Shown in pieces: positions 1 through 6,623 of a DNA stretch of 14,324 nucleotides; the stretch's first letter is position 1, and every line of letters begins with the position of its first letter. The stretch covers positions 1 through 14,324 of the forward strand of contig JAKMGS010000036.1 of assembly GCA_022424815.1 (NCBI GenBank). The letters are read 5' to 3'. The position numbers were made by a program, and so were the translations under genes. Origin of the DNA: Schleiferiaceae bacterium (GTDB taxonomy: Bacteria; Bacteroidota; Bacteroidia; Flavobacteriales; Schleiferiaceae). The notes under the pieces were generated by a model, which saw only the letters and a program-made list of their open reading frames with translations, ran no database searches and was not told the DNA's origin.

Positions 1-694
1 GGCTTGAAGTGAATCTCTTTGAATTGCAATACTTTGGTCAATGTTTTCGCAAAGTCTGGCACACCGAAAATCACAGATCCTGGAGTTGCGAATACGACGT
101 TAGTATCCTTTTTCACCCCTTGCTTCGCCCAATAGTCATCGGCGAGGTACATGATTTTTTGAGGCGCTCCACCACATTTAATTGGGGTAGTAGGCTGCGT
201 AAAAACTGCATTCCCGCCTTTGAATTGTTGCACTTTTTCCCAAACCGTTTTAGGGTCGGTGTAGTTAGAAACTACAATGCCTTTGTCTAGGCCTTCTTGC
301 AACCCTGGGATGCCATCTTCGTCGATCTGAATACCTGGAGAGGCCACCAAATAATCGTAAGAGAAATGTCCTGAGTTTACGGTGTCCACATCATTCTTAT
401 CTGGGTGAATTAAGTAACCGCATCTTGAATCCAATCACATCCCGCAGGAATGATAGATTTCATAGGACGGCCTGTTTTTTCGTAATCAAAAATACCTGCA
501 CCTACCAAGGTCCATGCTGGCTGGTAGTAATGTGTTTCAGCCGGATCGATGATGGCGATACGGAGGTCGTTTTTCTTGTTCTTTAATTGGGCAGCGATCA
601 TAATACCACCGGTTCCTGCGCCAATCATAACGACGTTATAATGCTTAGAAATAGGGCGTTTAGGTGTTAATTCGACACTAAAAGTAATGGCCAT
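1..694 (-). pseudogene. sqr: Type II sulfide:quinone oxidoreductase, frameshifted and cut by the left edge
   Basis: FAD-dependent membrane-associated flavoprotein that oxidises sulfide and passes electrons to quinone. The first 94 codons (694 to 410) hold the FAD Rossmann motif GAGTGG (residues 25-30) and the family stretch YYQPAWTLVGAG, then stop at TAA (412-410). The reading frame continues without a break in another frame from about 410 down to 1. There I translated HPDKNDV, then SYDYLVASPGIQ, and the segment IKCGGAPQKIMYLADDYW. That segment carries the first redox cysteine of the human SQOR-like type II family. Comparison with remembered SQOR sequence suggests exactly one base is missing near 405-413. 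No slippery heptamer is visible there, so a true mutation or a sequence error is more likely than programmed frameshifting. The C-terminal third, with the second cysteine, lies outside the window. Last gene of the metal operon, 40 nt after elaA. Confidence 0.85.
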
Positions 695-708
695 AAAACG
701 CCCTCTAC

Positions 709-722
709 GTGATAATTATCAC
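709..722. promoter_or_regulatory. Perfect 14-bp palindrome upstream of sqr, possible operator
   Basis: GTGATAATTATCAC is a perfect palindrome in the 40-nt gap between the elaA stop and the sqr start, 14 nt before the sqr ATG. The half-sites GTGAT/ATCAC with a 4-nt centre resemble Crp/Fnr-family sites, and the GATAAT core also recalls Fur-type hexamers. This suggests separate control of sqr within the operon. No clear Bacteroidota promoter was found next to it, so a regulatory role is inference. Confidence 0.35.
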
Positions 723-734
723 CTTTTGGGAAAA

Positions 735-1184
735 TTAAAGGGTAGGTTTGACCATTATTCTATGTGGGATGCCGTCTTCGAGAAATTCTTCCCCTTCACC
801 CGCGTAACCTTGACGGCCGTACCAATGCTCTAGATAACATTGCGCCATGATTTTGATCTCCTTGCTTTTTGGAAAGGCATCCCATATCCATTCTTCACAT
901 CTTAGCATCAACTCCACGCCCAAATCCACTCCACGATACTCCGCATCTACAATGACCCTCCCGATGGATACTTCCGCGTAGGCTGTGCCCGGTGGGAGGA
1001 TGCGAGCACAGGCGACAATACGCCGACCATCGGTCTTGTAGATATGAAAAGCTGCTTGGTCTTGGTTGTCTATATCTTGATACACACAATCCTGCTCGAC
1101 CACAAAAACGGCACTACGGAGTCGCAGAAGCTCATAGACCTCAGCGGCTGAAAACTGATCAAAGGTTTTGTAGTGCCAACTCAT
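735..1184 (-). CDS. elaA: ElaA-family GNAT N-acetyltransferase
   Basis: 149-residue single-domain acetyl-CoA-dependent acyltransferase of the GNAT fold. It closely follows remembered E. coli ElaA (about 153 residues) along its whole length: LRSAVFVVEQ and YQDIDNQD near the N-terminus, CARILPPG and IGRVIVDAEYRG in the centre (the RGVDLG stretch is the acetyl-CoA pyrophosphate loop), and EDGIPH near the C-terminus. The physiological substrate of ElaA proteins is not established. The ATG overlaps the stop of the upstream permease gene by 4 nt (ATGA), so translation is probably coupled. An acetyltransferase is an unexpected passenger in a metal-import operon; it may simply be a housekeeping gene held in the transcript. 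Confidence 0.9.
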   Translation of the reverse strand: MSWHYKTFDQFSAAEVYELLRLRSAVFVVEQDCVYQDIDNQDQAAFHIYKTDGRRIVACARILPPGTAYAEVSIGRVIVDAEYRGVDLGVELMLRCEEWIWDAFPKSKEIKIMAQCYLEHWYGRQGYAGEGEEFLEDGIPHRIMVKPTL

Positions 1185-2026
1185 GATGTACGTGAGAATT
1201 GTGTGATGGCTAAAATTAAGGCAAATTGGATACCTAACGTCGTCGCAATACCCCCTGCGATACTCGTATCAAATCTGGCACTCATCATATACCCCAACAA
1301 ACTTCCGCTGAGCCCGAAAAGTGCTGCGAGCAGAATCATGGGCTTGAGCTTTTGGGAAATTAAATAGGCCGTGGCTGCGGGTGCAACGAGCAACGCTACC
1401 ACGAGGATGGCCCCGACACTTTCAAAACTAATGACCGTAGCTACACTGACCATGGACATTAGGCTGAGGTTCCACGCCCCTACACCAATGCCCAGCACCG
1501 CTGCATAATCCTCATTAAACGAACTCATGAGCAGACCCTTATATCCCGCGAAGGTGTAGATCAGCACTAAGAGCAAAAGGATCCCCGAGCTCCACAAGGC
1601 AATGGGACCCATGGACTGGCCCGCCAATGTCCAAGTATTGAAGGGCACAAAAGCAATCTCTCCATAGAGCACACATTCCTGGTCCAAATCCACCTTATCG
1701 CTCCAATAGGTGATGAGCACCACACCTAAAGCAAAAAGCGTCGTGAAGGTCATGCCTATACTCGCATCACTCTGGACCTTCCACTTTTTGCTGAGAATTT
1801 CAATGATAACCGTGGCAAAAACTCCCACCAAGGCGGCGCCTAAAAACATAGGTAAAGAAGCACGGCTTTGGCTCAGTAGGTAGGCAATAGCAATGCCCGG
1901 CAGTACCGCATGTGAAATGGCATCGCCGACCATGGTCATTTTTCGAAGGACGAGAAACGCACCCAACACCGCGCAAGAGATGGCGGTGAAAATGGCGGTC
2001 AATGCTATGGCTAGGGTTGGCGTCAC
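1181..2026 (-). CDS. Metal ABC transporter permease (ZnuB/TroD/MntB family)
   Basis: 281-residue inner-membrane permease of a manganese/zinc/iron ABC importer, with about eight hydrophobic segments. Family hallmarks are the N-terminal VGDAISHAVLPGIA stretch and the cytoplasmic coupling region with SSFNEDYAAVLGIG. It probably pairs with the fused permease encoded at 2922-4187 to form a heterodimeric channel, as in TroC/TroD systems. The start is GTG at 2026, chosen because the conserved first membrane helix begins a few residues later and no nearer ATG exists. It lies 3 nt after the barrel gene's stop and overlaps elaA by 4 nt. Unlike its partner it has no extra C-terminal domain. Whether the metal is Mn, Fe or Zn cannot be read from the permease. 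Confidence 0.93.
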   Translation of the reverse strand: MTPTLAIALTAIFTAISCAVLGAFLVLRKMTMVGDAISHAVLPGIAIAYLLSQSRASLPMFLGAALVGVFATVIIEILSKKWKVQSDASIGMTFTTLFALGVVLITYWSDKVDLDQECVLYGEIAFVPFNTWTLAGQSMGPIALWSSGILLLLVLIYTFAGYKGLLMSSFNEDYAAVLGIGVGAWNLSLMSMVSVATVISFESVGAILVVALLVAPAATAYLISQKLKPMILLAALFGLSGSLLGYMMSARFDTSIAGGIATTLGIQFALILAITQFSRTS

Positions 2027-2029
2027 GTG

Positions 2030-2935
2030 TTATTTTAAATAGGCGGCTAGTGGCAATCTGTAACTGACCCCAGTCCCGAAAAAGAACCCACTGGTATTGA
2101 GTTTTGTATCTAAGTAAGGACTTAAATCTACCCCGGCATAAATGTCGAGTTGCAGGTCGTTGGAAAGTAGCTTCGTGAACCCGCCGTCGAAATATGGGGT
2201 TGCAAAAAATTGGCTCCCCGATACAGACCAATTGCTGAAATACTCCGCATATACGCCGTAGTCATTGCCAAGATCATAGCCTAATGCTAAGGAGAACATG
2301 CCTTCATTAATAAAGCCGTTAGAGCCTTGAAGGCCTCCCGAAACGCCGATATTGCTGGCAATACCTAATCTGGGTGTCAATCCCTTTTCCAGCATAAGTC
2401 GCTGTTCATGAAAGACCACATTTCCTTGTGATGGTGCACGGTAATCGCCACCGGCAACCCACGGCAAGGTGAGGTGGCTCAACCAAGTGGCTTGCGGTAA
2501 AAGGTCGGTTTCTTCCACTAGGTTGTACTTAAAGCCAATGGTCACAGGATTCACTCCCGTGGTGCGGAATGGATCATTCCAGGTATCGACTATATCCACG
2601 AGCTTGGTGTTCGCATTGATGACGGCACGCACCTCGAATTTTCTATTGATGCCAAAGCGCAATACTTCCTCAATTTGATGCGCATCCGTGATGCTTGTCA
2701 AGGAAATTCTTTCTTCAGCATGCGAAAACTGATACCCGCCTTCATACTGAAACCAACCTACTGGTGTGATCTGGGCGCTTTCAGTTATGTCGGGACGATC
2801 GGTCGCGATCGAGGGCATTAGAATAACCGGCGTGTGTGGCCCTACTGGATCTATAATCTCTTCTAATTCTGGTCGCTCCTGCGCCATGCCCCAAAACGAC
2901 GAGGCCAATAACATCACAATACTAATCTTCTTCAT
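2030..2935 (-). CDS. Predicted outer-membrane beta-barrel in the metal-import operon
   Basis: 301 residues with a signal peptide (MKKISIVMLLASSFWGMAQ, cleavage near residue 19). The motif TDRPDITESA follows, then WFQYEGGYQFSH and alternating polar/hydrophobic beta strands to the end. This pattern matches the broad 'transporter' family often labelled MetA-pathway phenol degradation (PF13557-like), whose members are predicted outer-membrane barrels of unproven substrate. The ATG at 2935 lies inside the last codons of the upstream fused permease gene (14-nt overlap), and the second permease starts 3 nt after its stop. That position makes a matched outer-membrane channel for the imported metal a reasonable inference. 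The C-terminus (AAYLK) lacks the usual terminal aromatic residue. Family assignment is fairly sure; the metal role is speculative. Confidence 0.82.
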   Translation of the reverse strand: MKKISIVMLLASSFWGMAQERPELEEIIDPVGPHTPVILMPSIATDRPDITESAQITPVGWFQYEGGYQFSHAEERISLTSITDAHQIEEVLRFGINRKFEVRAVINANTKLVDIVDTWNDPFRTTGVNPVTIGFKYNLVEETDLLPQATWLSHLTLPWVAGGDYRAPSQGNVVFHEQRLMLEKGLTPRLGIASNIGVSGGLQGSNGFINEGMFSLALGYDLGNDYGVYAEYFSNWSVSGSQFFATPYFDGGFTKLLSNDLQLDIYAGVDLSPYLDTKLNTSGFFFGTGVSYRLPLAAYLK

Positions 2936-4187
2936 AAGGAATAGGACTTTGGTGAGGATCCACTTCTGGGTTCCCCAATTCTTTAACTATTAATGCTTCT
3001 ATTTCAGGGGTAATAACGTGTTCCATGGTTTCGGCCTGCGGGTGGATGTGGTCGGCCGCCATGCCCAATCGCTCGGTCAAATACAGCTCCCATAATCGGT
3101 GCAAGCGCACCACCCGGCGGCCTTCGCTGCGGCCCAAGTCTGTCAGAGCAAACCCATCGGGGCGCTCCACCACCAAGAACTCCTTTTTAAGGTTTCTCAA
3201 GGTTTTGGTCAGCCCCTCGTAATGCTGCTCTCGGGCATCGACAATTGCCCCGGCGGTCATCGCCACGGGTTCCCCGGCGCGCTCCTCGGCGCCATAGAGC
3301 AACTTCAACAAGTTCTCCCGTTGTGTTTTGTTGCGGTTCGACGCCGCGCGCCTGCGACGCGCGAGCCAGCCTTTTTCCGGCGCTAATATCAACGAGCTGA
3401 ATCCAAAAAACCCGAGTACCAATACAATCCACGGGCCGGTCGGCATTTTGGGCAAGGCCGCGCTGATGAACGTTCCTCCCAAAGCAGCAGCCGAGGCAAA
3501 AAGTGCAGCGAGCAACAACATGCGCGATAGACTTGAGGTCCAGCTGCGCGCAGCAGCTGAGGGGGTGATTAATAAGGCGGCCATGAGTACAACCCCCACG
3601 GTTTGAATCCCAACGGTTACGGCCAATACAGTGAGGACGGTAAAGGCAAATCTGATTCCTCCCGTAGGCAGGCCAATGGCAGCAGCGAAGTCTTCGTTGA
3701 AGGTCATTAATTGGAACCCCTTGTAAAAGAGTGCTACCCCAAGCAGGAGCAATAGCGCGAGGCCGGTGAATACATACAGGTCCATCATGGTGATGGCGGC
3801 AGCTTTGCCTAAGAGGAATCGCTCCAAACCGGCTTGCTGGCCTTGGCCTGTGCGTTGAACGTAGGACATGAGCAGAATCCCAAAACCAAAGAAGGTCGAA
3901 AGGACTAGGCTCACAGCGGTATCGCTCTTGAGTTTGGTGCGCTGTTCAATGAAGGCGATGCCGTAATGCGCAATAAGCCCGGCGATGAGCGCCCCGATGA
4001 TGAAGTAACCCGGATGGCGTCCGTCCCCTAGGATGAAGGCCAGGACCACCCCTGGGAGGAGGGCGTGGGCAATGGCATCGCCGACAAGGCTTTCCCCTTT
4101 CAAAAAGCTAAAGGCGCCCACCACCGCTGAGGACGAAGCCAGCAGGAGGGTGCCAAAGAGTACTTTTATGAAAACGGGATCAAACAT
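2922..4187 (-). CDS. Metal ABC permease fused to a C-terminal DtxR/MntR-like domain
   Basis: 421 residues. Residues 1-270 form a ZnuB/TroC-type permease with about eight hydrophobic segments (GESLVGDAIAHALLPG at 31-46; MTFNEDFAAAIGLP at 161-174). A basic linker (ARRRR, 276-280) leads to residues 285-421, which align throughout with the winged helix and dimerisation domain of the DtxR/MntR family, including HRLWE (363-367) and HPQAETMEH (382-390). All six candidate metal ligands seen in the separate regulator are kept: H363, E367, H382, E386, E389 and H390. The SH3-like domain is absent. The start at 4187 was chosen over an upstream in-frame ATG at 4373 because it matches the permease family N-terminus and gives a 1-nt TAATG overlap with the ATPase gene. 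The fused domain could sense cytoplasmic metal and gate transport, or bind DNA at the membrane; neither is shown here. Confidence 0.93.
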   Translation of the reverse strand: MFDPVFIKVLFGTLLLASSSAVVGAFSFLKGESLVGDAIAHALLPGVVLAFILGDGRHPGYFIIGALIAGLIAHYGIAFIEQRTKLKSDTAVSLVLSTFFGFGILLMSYVQRTGQGQQAGLERFLLGKAAAITMMDLYVFTGLALLLLLGVALFYKGFQLMTFNEDFAAAIGLPTGGIRFAFTVLTVLAVTVGIQTVGVVLMAALLITPSAAARSWTSSLSRMLLLAALFASAAALGGTFISAALPKMPTGPWIVLVLGFFGFSSLILAPEKGWLARRRRAASNRNKTQRENLLKLLYGAEERAGEPVAMTAGAIVDAREQHYEGLTKTLRNLKKEFLVVERPDGFALTDLGRSEGRRVVRLHRLWELYLTERLGMAADHIHPQAETMEHVITPEIEALIVKELGNPEVDPHQSPIPYEED

Positions 4188-4987
4188 TAGCCTTGCGGTT
4201 GGTCTTCTTTGAAATCTGGTTCGCGGAGGGGGAATTCGGTATCGGATATGAGGTCCCCTAGTTTGGAGAGCACGGTTAATCGGCCCCCGTAAGCCTCTTG
4301 CAATAATTCCTTGGTGAAGACTTGCTCCTTCGGACCGGCGGCGACTAATCGGGTGTTCAACAAGACGATCCAATCAAAGTATTCGTTCGCGGTTTGTAGA
4401 TCATGGTGTACTATGACCACGGTCTTGCCTTCGTTTTTCATGTCGCGGAGCAGCTTCAAAATGGCATCCTCAGTGGCGGCATCAACCCCTACAAACGGCT
4501 CGTCCATCAAGTAGATGTCTGCTTGCTGTGCGAGAGAGCGGGCGATAAAGACGCGCTGTTGCTGCCCACCGGATAATTGGGAAATCTGGCGGTCGGCGAA
4601 CTCGAGTAGGTTCACTTTTTCCAATGCTTCTGTGGCAATGCGACGGTCTTCTTTGGTAATGCGTTTGAAGAGGTTGTTTTTGCGGTAGCGCCCCATTAAC
4701 ACCACGTCCATGACATCCGCCGGAAAGTCCCAATCCACACTCTCGCGCTGGGGTACGTAGCTCACGCGCTCGCGCACTTTGTCCAGGGGCTGGCCGAAGA
4801 TTTCCGTGTAGCCGCTATCGGGTTTCATCAAGCCCATGACCGTTTTCAGCATGGTGGTTTTCCCAGAACCATTGGGTCCTACGATACCGATGATCTTGCC
4901 TTTTGGCAGCTCAAAATCCACGTCCCACAAAACGGGTTTGCTGTGGTAGCTGACGGTGAGGTTGTGTACTTCTATACTTTTTTCCAT
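4187..4987 (-). CDS. Metal ABC transporter ATP-binding protein
   Basis: 266-residue cytoplasmic ATPase powering the Mn/Fe/Zn importer. Visible motifs: Walker A GPNGSGKTT (37-45), Q-loop glutamine 80 (YVPQRESVDWDFP, a stretch common in MntA/TroB/SitB proteins), signature LSGGQQQR (138-145), Walker B IYLMDE (158-163) and switch histidine 195 (VHHDL). Length is slightly above the usual 240-250 owing to an acidic C-terminal tail. The gene overlaps its neighbours by one nucleotide on each side (TAATG at both junctions), so translation is probably coupled with the lipoprotein upstream and the fused permease downstream. Family assignment is firm; metal specificity is inferred from the locus. Confidence 0.95.
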   Translation of the reverse strand: MEKSIEVHNLTVSYHSKPVLWDVDFELPKGKIIGIVGPNGSGKTTMLKTVMGLMKPDSGYTEIFGQPLDKVRERVSYVPQRESVDWDFPADVMDVVLMGRYRKNNLFKRITKEDRRIATEALEKVNLLEFADRQISQLSGGQQQRVFIARSLAQQADIYLMDEPFVGVDAATEDAILKLLRDMKNEGKTVVIVHHDLQTANEYFDWIVLLNTRLVAAGPKEQVFTKELLQEAYGGRLTVLSKLGDLISDTEFPLREPDFKEDQPQG

Positions 4988-5874
4988 TACTCGAATGATT
5001 TTAAAATCGCGTTGGTGTTGTGTTGAAAAGCGCCTAACAGCGTGGCTTCAGGTGTGCCTTGGGGGCCAAGTGCATCGCTGTAGAGCGGGGTGCCTATGGC
5101 GACCTGACCTCCATTTTGTGCCACGGCTTCTTGCAGGGCTTGAATACTTTTTGGGTTGACCGAGGTTTCGGCGAAGATGGTGGTGAGGTGGTGGTCCAAG
5201 ATGAATTGGGCCGAGGTGCTCATGTCATTGATGCCAAACTCTGCAGCCGTGCTGATGCCTTGAAGGCCGTGTACCTCTATGTCATAGGCACGACCGAAAT
5301 ACGAAAAGGCATCATGGGCGGTGACCATGACGCGCAAGGAATCCGGGACCTTAATGGACGCACGGATCATCTCGTCGTGTGCATGGACTAGCTCGGAGAA
5401 GTATTCCATAGCGTTTTGCTCGATCGTTTGTTGGTGCTCGGGAAATTGGTCAATGAGGAAGACGGCTAGTTCGCCCACGCAACGGTTCCAAAGCTGGAGG
5501 TCGAACCAAATGTGAGGATCGTAGGTATTGGGACCCACTGCAATTAGCTCGTGCGGTTGAAGGGCGCTGCTCATCGCATAAACGGGTTTTTCTGTGCCCA
5601 ATTTTTCCAAGATCCCCACTATCTTCCCTTCCAAATGCAGGCCATTGTGCAGGATGATGCGAGCATTGCTTAGCTTAGCCACATCGCTCTCTACGGGTTT
5701 GTAGCTGTGAGGGTCGATGTTAGAGTGCATTAGGGACTCCACCTTGATTTCTTCCGGCAAAAGATGTTTTACGGCATCGGCCACAATAGAAGTGGTGCAC
5801 AACACATCCACGCTTTCTTGCGGTTGGCAGGAAAGGGCCAAGACTCCCCATATGATTAGCAGGACTTTTCTCAT
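4987..5874 (-). CDS. TroA-like metal-binding lipoprotein of the ABC importer
   Basis: 295-residue periplasmic solute-binding protein (cluster 9, TroA/PsaA/ZnuA type). A short signal peptide ends in ALSC with the lipidated cysteine at residue 16. The four expected metal ligands are visible: H56 (DPHSY), H121 (DPHIWFD), E212 (TAAEFG) and D267 (YSDALG). The His-His-Glu-Asp set is typical of Mn/Fe binders, and the long His-rich loop common in Zn-specific ZnuA is absent; both favour Mn or Fe(II). An upstream in-frame ATG at 5901 exists, but 5874 is preferred because the lipoprotein signal begins there and it forms an ATGA overlap with the regulator gene. Confidence 0.93.
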   Translation of the reverse strand: MRKVLLIIWGVLALSCQPQESVDVLCTTSIVADAVKHLLPEEIKVESLMHSNIDPHSYKPVESDVAKLSNARIILHNGLHLEGKIVGILEKLGTEKPVYAMSSALQPHELIAVGPNTYDPHIWFDLQLWNRCVGELAVFLIDQFPEHQQTIEQNAMEYFSELVHAHDEMIRASIKVPDSLRVMVTAHDAFSYFGRAYDIEVHGLQGISTAAEFGINDMSTSAQFILDHHLTTIFAETSVNPKSIQALQEAVAQNGGQVAIGTPLYSDALGPQGTPEATLLGAFQHNTNAILKSFE

Positions 5875-6530
5875 GCGGATACTGCGTAAATATTGACACA
5901 CATGCTATGGCTGAGCCAAATAGTATGGCCCGAAGGGGCTTTGAGCTGTACGCTGGCATCAAAGGACGAAATAGCCTCAACGTCGTAGGTGTTGCCCAGG
6001 TTGATGTTCATAGCGTCCAATTGGTCAAAAAACTCCGACCCTGCATCTTCGACGCGCACCACTTTAATGGTGTGGCCCTTGGCAAAAGCACCGAGGGGCT
6101 CGCCTAAGACCGGGGGCATTTGACCATTGGGCTGCGGGATGGGGTCGCCGTGCGGATCGTGCTTCGGGGCCCCGAGAAAATTCGACAATCGCTCGACTAA
6201 TTCCTCACTCTGGACATGCTCGAGTTGTTCCGCGAGCGGATGTACTTGGTCCCAACCAAAACCCAGGGTATCCACCAAGAAAGTTTCCCATAAACGATGT
6301 TTGCGCAGGATGGATTTGGCTAATTGAACCCCATCTTCGGTGAGTTGCACGCCCTTATACGGCACCACTGTTACAAGGTTTTTCTGGCTCAATCGTTTTA
6401 CAGCTTGGGTCACAGAACTACCCTTTGCTCCAATGCGATGCGCTAAATCCCCGTTGCTCACAGGATTATCGCCGCCTAAATGGTACAGGGCTTTGATGTA
6501 ATTCTCCTCGCTTTCCGTATGAGTTTTCAC
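5871..6530 (-). CDS. mntR: DtxR/MntR-family metal-dependent transcriptional regulator
   Basis: 219-residue repressor expected to bind DNA when loaded with Mn(II) or Fe(II) and shut off the importer. Order: winged helix (about 5-75), dimerisation and metal domain (about 76-135), then an SH3/FeoA-like domain (about 145-219). Candidate ligands are H78, E82, H97, E101, E104 and H105. E101 sits where DtxR has Cys102, as in Mn-sensing MntR. Asn10 occupies the position of DtxR Met10 or B. subtilis MntR Asp8, so site 2 may be built differently. The start is GTG at 6530; the conserved first helix leaves no room for a later start. First gene of the operon, with a DtxR-box-like repeat 11 nt upstream, so autoregulation is likely. 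An iron-sensing IdeR-like role is the main alternative. Confidence 0.92.
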   Translation of the reverse strand: MKTHTESEENYIKALYHLGGDNPVSNGDLAHRIGAKGSSVTQAVKRLSQKNLVTVVPYKGVQLTEDGVQLAKSILRKHRLWETFLVDTLGFGWDQVHPLAEQLEHVQSEELVERLSNFLGAPKHDPHGDPIPQPNGQMPPVLGEPLGAFAKGHTIKVVRVEDAGSEFFDQLDAMNINLGNTYDVEAISSFDASVQLKAPSGHTIWLSHSMCVNIYAVSA

Positions 6531-6541
6531 TAAGACTATCT

Positions 6542-6562
6542 TTTAGTTTAGGTAAAACTAAA
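6542..6562. promoter_or_regulatory. DtxR/MntR-type operator upstream of mntR
   Basis: A 21-bp inverted repeat with perfect 8-bp half-sites TTTAGTTT and AAACTAAA separated by 5 nt. The inner 19 bp match the classical DtxR box layout (TTAG at one end, CTAA at the other) at most positions. It lies 11 nt upstream of the mntR GTG, in the divergent region shared with lpxH. A weak minus-strand promoter (TTTG at 6579-6576, TAGTTTTA at 6560-6553, 15-nt spacing) would have its -7 element inside the operator, so a bound repressor would block it. Confidence 0.7.
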
Positions 6563-6588
6563 AATTATTTTAATACAAACTTTAGGGG

Positions 6589-6618
6589 TTTGCAAATACC
6601 TTAAAAACTGTACCTTTG
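6589..6618 (+). promoter_or_regulatory. Bacteroidota-type promoter of lpxH
   Basis: TTTG at 6589-6592 and TACCTTTG at 6611-6618, 18 nt apart, match the Bacteroidota housekeeping consensus (TTTG, then TAnnTTTG). The -7 element ends only 5 nt before the GTG start of lpxH, which predicts a leaderless or nearly leaderless transcript. Confidence 0.65.
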
Positions 6619-6623
6619 CGACC

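Noticed and set aside
9..290. 93-codon plus-strand frame at the left edge
   Set aside because: It lies antisense to conserved SQR coding sequence and shows no family features.
400..415. Programmed -1 frameshift in sqr
   Set aside because: No slippery heptamer or downstream structure is visible and the SQR family is not known to use one.
4188..4373. Longer start for the fused permease
   Set aside because: The extra 62 residues are Arg-rich shadow of the ATPase gene; the 4187 start fits the family and the TAATG junction.
5875..5901. Longer start for the metal-binding lipoprotein
   Set aside because: It would add nine residues before the lipoprotein signal; 5874 gives a normal signal and an ATGA overlap.
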